From Leifsonia poae (GTDB lineage Bacteria; Actinomycetota; Actinomycetes; Actinomycetales; Microbacteriaceae), in the NCBI RefSeq assembly GCF_027921845.1, contig NZ_BSEN01000002.1:20717-84716 (forward strand): a stretch of DNA of 64,000 nt. The letters are read 5' to 3'. Made by a program: the position numbers and the translations under genes. Positions 62,093 through 64,000 of this stretch are shown here, piece by piece; within the stretch, counting starts at the first letter, position 1, and every line of letters starts with the position of its first letter. The notes beneath the pieces are model-generated. The model ran no database searches. It saw nothing but the letters and a program-made list of their open reading frames with translations, and was not told where the DNA came from.

Positions 62093-62890
62093 GTGGCGCG
62101 ACGCGACGAGATCGAATGCTGGCTGACCGACATGGACGGCGTGCTCGTCCATGAGAACAAAGCGCTCCCGGGTGCCACCGAGCTGATCCAGCAGTGGCGC
62201 GACCAGGGCACGCCGTTCCTCGTGCTCACCAACAACTCGATCTTCACGCCCCGCGACCTCGCCGCGCGGCTGCGCGCATCCGGTCTGGATGTTCCGGAGG
62301 AGTCGATCTGGACCTCGGCGCTCGCCACCGCCGACTTCCTCAAGTCGCAGATGCCCGGCGGCAGCGCGTTCGTGATCGGCGAGGCCGGCATGACCACCGC
62401 GCTGCACGAGGCGGGCTTCATCATGACCGACACCGATCCCGACTACGTGGTGGTCGGTGAGACGCGCAGCTACTCGTTCGACGCGATCACCAAGGCGATC
62501 CGCCTGATCGGCAAGGGTGCGCGTTTCATCGCCACGAATCCGGATGCCACGGGCCCGAGCGCCGAGGGACCGCTGCCGGCGACCGGCGCGATCACCGCGA
62601 TGATCAGCAAGGCGACCGGCATGGAGCCGTACGTGGTCGGCAAGCCGAACCCGATGATGTTCCGCTCGGCCATGAACCGCATCGGCGCGCACTCGGAGAA
62701 CACCGCGATGATCGGCGACCGGATGGACACCGACATCGTCGCGGGCATCGAGGCGGGCCTGCACACCATCCTCGTGCTCACCGGCATCAGCGATCAGAGC
62801 GAGATCGAGCGCTACCCGTTCCGGCCCGACGAGATCCTCTCGGGCGTCAGCGAGCTGATCGTCAAGGAGCCGGTCGAGTCCGACCTCTGA
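62093..62890 (+). CDS. HAD-IIA phosphatase (NagD-like)
   Basis: 265 residues. Nucleophile Asp in LTDMDGVLVHENKALPGA, motif II LTNNSIFTPRDL, Lys in VVGKPNPMMF, motif IV MIGDRMDTDIVAG. The C2 cap between motifs II and III assigns it to HAD-IIA, with NagD (UMP phosphatase), p-nitrophenylphosphatases and related enzymes. GAAAGGGG lies 5 nt before the GTG at 62093. It is divergent from the trmH-like gene and convergent with the last gene. Confidence 0.94.
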   Translation: MARRDEIECWLTDMDGVLVHENKALPGATELIQQWRDQGTPFLVLTNNSIFTPRDLAARLRASGLDVPEESIWTSALATADFLKSQMPGGSAFVIGEAGMTTALHEAGFIMTDTDPDYVVVGETRSYSFDAITKAIRLIGKGARFIATNPDATGPSAEGPLPATGAITAMISKATGMEPYVVGKPNPMMFRSAMNRIGAHSENTAMIGDRMDTDIVAGIEAGLHTILVLTGISDQSEIERYPFRPDEILSGVSELIVKEPVESDL

Positions 62891-62901
62891 GTCGACGCGG
62901 G

Positions 62902-64000
62902 TCAGCCCGTCGGGCCGGGGCCGGCCACCGATGATGTCATCGGCTCACCGCCGGCACGACTGACGAAGCAGTAGTACGAGCGCTGCCCGGCCTTCCACTG
63001 CTCCGCGGTCGCCGGGAACGTGCCCTGGATCTGCAGATTGGGATACGCGGCCGCCGCGTTCAGATCGAGGATTCCCGGCTTCGTGCAGAGCGCGTTGATC
63101 TGCGCCGCGAGGGCGTCCGCACCGGGATACGCCGCCGCCGGATCCGCCGAGAGGATGTTCGTGTAGATCATCTGACCGGCGTGCGGGGTCGCGCAGTCCA
63201 CGACCGTGAACGTCTCGGCCCAGGGTGTCGAGTAGGGCTGGATGCACTCGCCGCCGCCGAGCGTGTTCCAGGCACGGACGCCGGCGGGTTGCGGACCGGC
63301 GGGCTTCGGCTGCACGGTCGGTGTCGGGGTGGGCGTCGGCGTCGGCGTGCGGGATGGCGTCGGTTTCGTCGTCGCGGAGGCGACGGGTGCCGCGGCCGGA
63401 CCGGCGAAGAGCGTCGGCAGCCGGGTTCCCAGAGCGAACAGGCCGATCAGCACGAGTACGATCGCGAGCCCGCCCGCGACGTAGAGCAGGAGGCGGTTGG
63501 TGCGCGCGTTGCCGGCCGCGCCGGCCCCGCCGTCAGAGCCGCTCGCCCCGCCGGTCCCTCCCCCGGTCCCTCCGGGTTGCGCCGGAGTCGGGAGTGCGGT
63601 CGTCGACTGCGCCGCTCCGCCCGCCGCTGAGCTCGACGACGGGATCACGGTGGTGGCCGCGGTCGGGGCGAGCTCGGGGAAGAGGATCGAGTCGGCGGCC
63701 GGTCGCGAACCGGTGACCGGCTCGCTGGCGTCGGCCAGGCTCTCGGCGTCGAGCTGCTGCGTCGCGGGGGACGGCAGCGCGCCCATGAGGAGAGTGGCGT
63801 CTTCGAGCGGAGGGACGGCGCCGGTCTGCGGCGCATTCGCAGGAGCGTCCGGTCCGGCGCCCGCAGGCTCGGACGGCGTCTCGGCCGGCTGGTCGCGGGT
63901 GGCAACGTTGTCGGGGTCCGGATCGCCGGTGCGCGCGCTCAGCAGCGCCGCGATCTCTCGGGTGTCGAGTTTGGTGGTCGGGGTGTCGGCGGCCGAAGCG
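62902..64000 (-). CDS. Membrane protein with septum-formation-like C-terminal domain (N-terminus beyond window)
   Basis: 365 residues are visible, open at the right edge. A long disordered Ala/Pro/Gly/Thr-rich cytoplasmic part leads to one helix (visible 170-191, LLLYVAGGLAIVLVLIGLFA). A Thr/Pro repeat stalk (TPTPTPTPT) follows, then an extracellular domain with GGGECIQPYSTPWAETFTVVDCATPHAGQM, YPGADALAAQINALC and QWKAGQRSYYCFV. The Cys pattern and the CxxPH element resemble the actinobacterial septum formation domain PF13845. The start codon cannot be seen. Confidence 0.7.
   Translation of the reverse strand, partial: ASAADTPTTKLDTREIAALLSARTGDPDPDNVATRDQPAETPSEPAGAGPDAPANAPQTGAVPPLEDATLLMGALPSPATQQLDAESLADASEPVTGSRPAADSILFPELAPTAATTVIPSSSSAAGGAAQSTTALPTPAQPGGTGGGTGGASGSDGGAGAAGNARTNRLLLYVAGGLAIVLVLIGLFALGTRLPTLFAGPAAAPVASATTKPTPSRTPTPTPTPTPTVQPKPAGPQPAGVRAWNTLGGGECIQPYSTPWAETFTVVDCATPHAGQMIYTNILSADPAAAYPGADALAAQINALCTKPGILDLNAAAAYPNLQIQGTFPATAEQWKAGQRSYYCFVSRAGGEPMTSSVAGPGPTG

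Overview
The window is very GC-rich and gene-dense. It uses many GTG starts and a few TTG starts, has many 4-bp ATGA/GTGA gene overlaps, and many -10 hexamers only 6-7 nt before a start codon. It carries LCP, septum-formation, DUF3052, DUF6325/SHOCT and YhgE/Pip families. Together these point to a high-GC actinobacterium, most likely a member of the Microbacteriaceae. I infer this from gene content and style, not from any database search. I saw no rRNA, tRNA, CRISPR array, transposase or phage gene, so the window reads as chromosome.

Layout. 1-6.1 kb: a minus-strand ABC-2 exporter with a histidine kinase cut by the edge, an Ig-like/Calx-beta wall protein and a secreted TPM-domain protein. 6.2-11.2 kb: purM and purF (minus) with a small membrane protein and an SCP2-like protein, then divergent purD. 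11.3-16.7 kb: an alditol-oxidase-like flavoenzyme, a DUF6325/SHOCT pair, a MarR regulator divergent from a membrane protein/SDR pair, then purC. 16.6-28.9 kb: a heavy-metal P-type ATPase, an LCP protein, a VOC protein, a PadR-MFS efflux pair, a uracil-DNA glycosylase-like protein, a phosphonatase-like HAD/alcohol dehydrogenase pair, and a TetR/metallo-beta-lactamase pair. 29.0-33.1 kb: a tryptophan-to-anthranilate operon (kynA, amidohydrolase, kynU, paaX-like). 33.2-37.4 kb: a damaged NYN gene, then purS-purQ-purL. 37.4-48.7 kb: a DMT transporter, a family 2 glycosyltransferase, and a six-gene peptide-type ABC transporter plus GH3 glucosidase operon with a divergent TetR gene. 48.7-56.2 kb: Ohr, SDR, chorismate mutase, an FtsX/ATPase exporter, RidA, an Eis-like acetyltransferase and purA. 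56.3-64 kb: a TetR/degenerate ABC ATPase/YhgE-Pip operon, a metallophosphoesterase, DUF3052, a TrmH-like methyltransferase, a HAD-IIA phosphatase and a septum-formation-like membrane protein cut by the right edge.

How the genes work together. Eight purine genes (purM, F, D, C, S, Q, L, A) lie in separate transcription units, with purS and purL sharing a promoter-like block. Several regulators sit beside clear palindromic operators placed over promoters (MarR, PadR and three TetR genes). The kyn operon has an amidohydrolase where a kynurenine formamidase would be expected.

Most unusual features: that amidohydrolase; a HAD protein whose nucleophilic Asp is Gly and which has an acidic head and a His-rich tail; an ABC ATPase without Walker A co-transcribed with YhgE/Pip; long inverted repeats between genes, one family showing paired changes in both stem arms; and a 34-bp duplication that separated the kynU stop from the paaX start.
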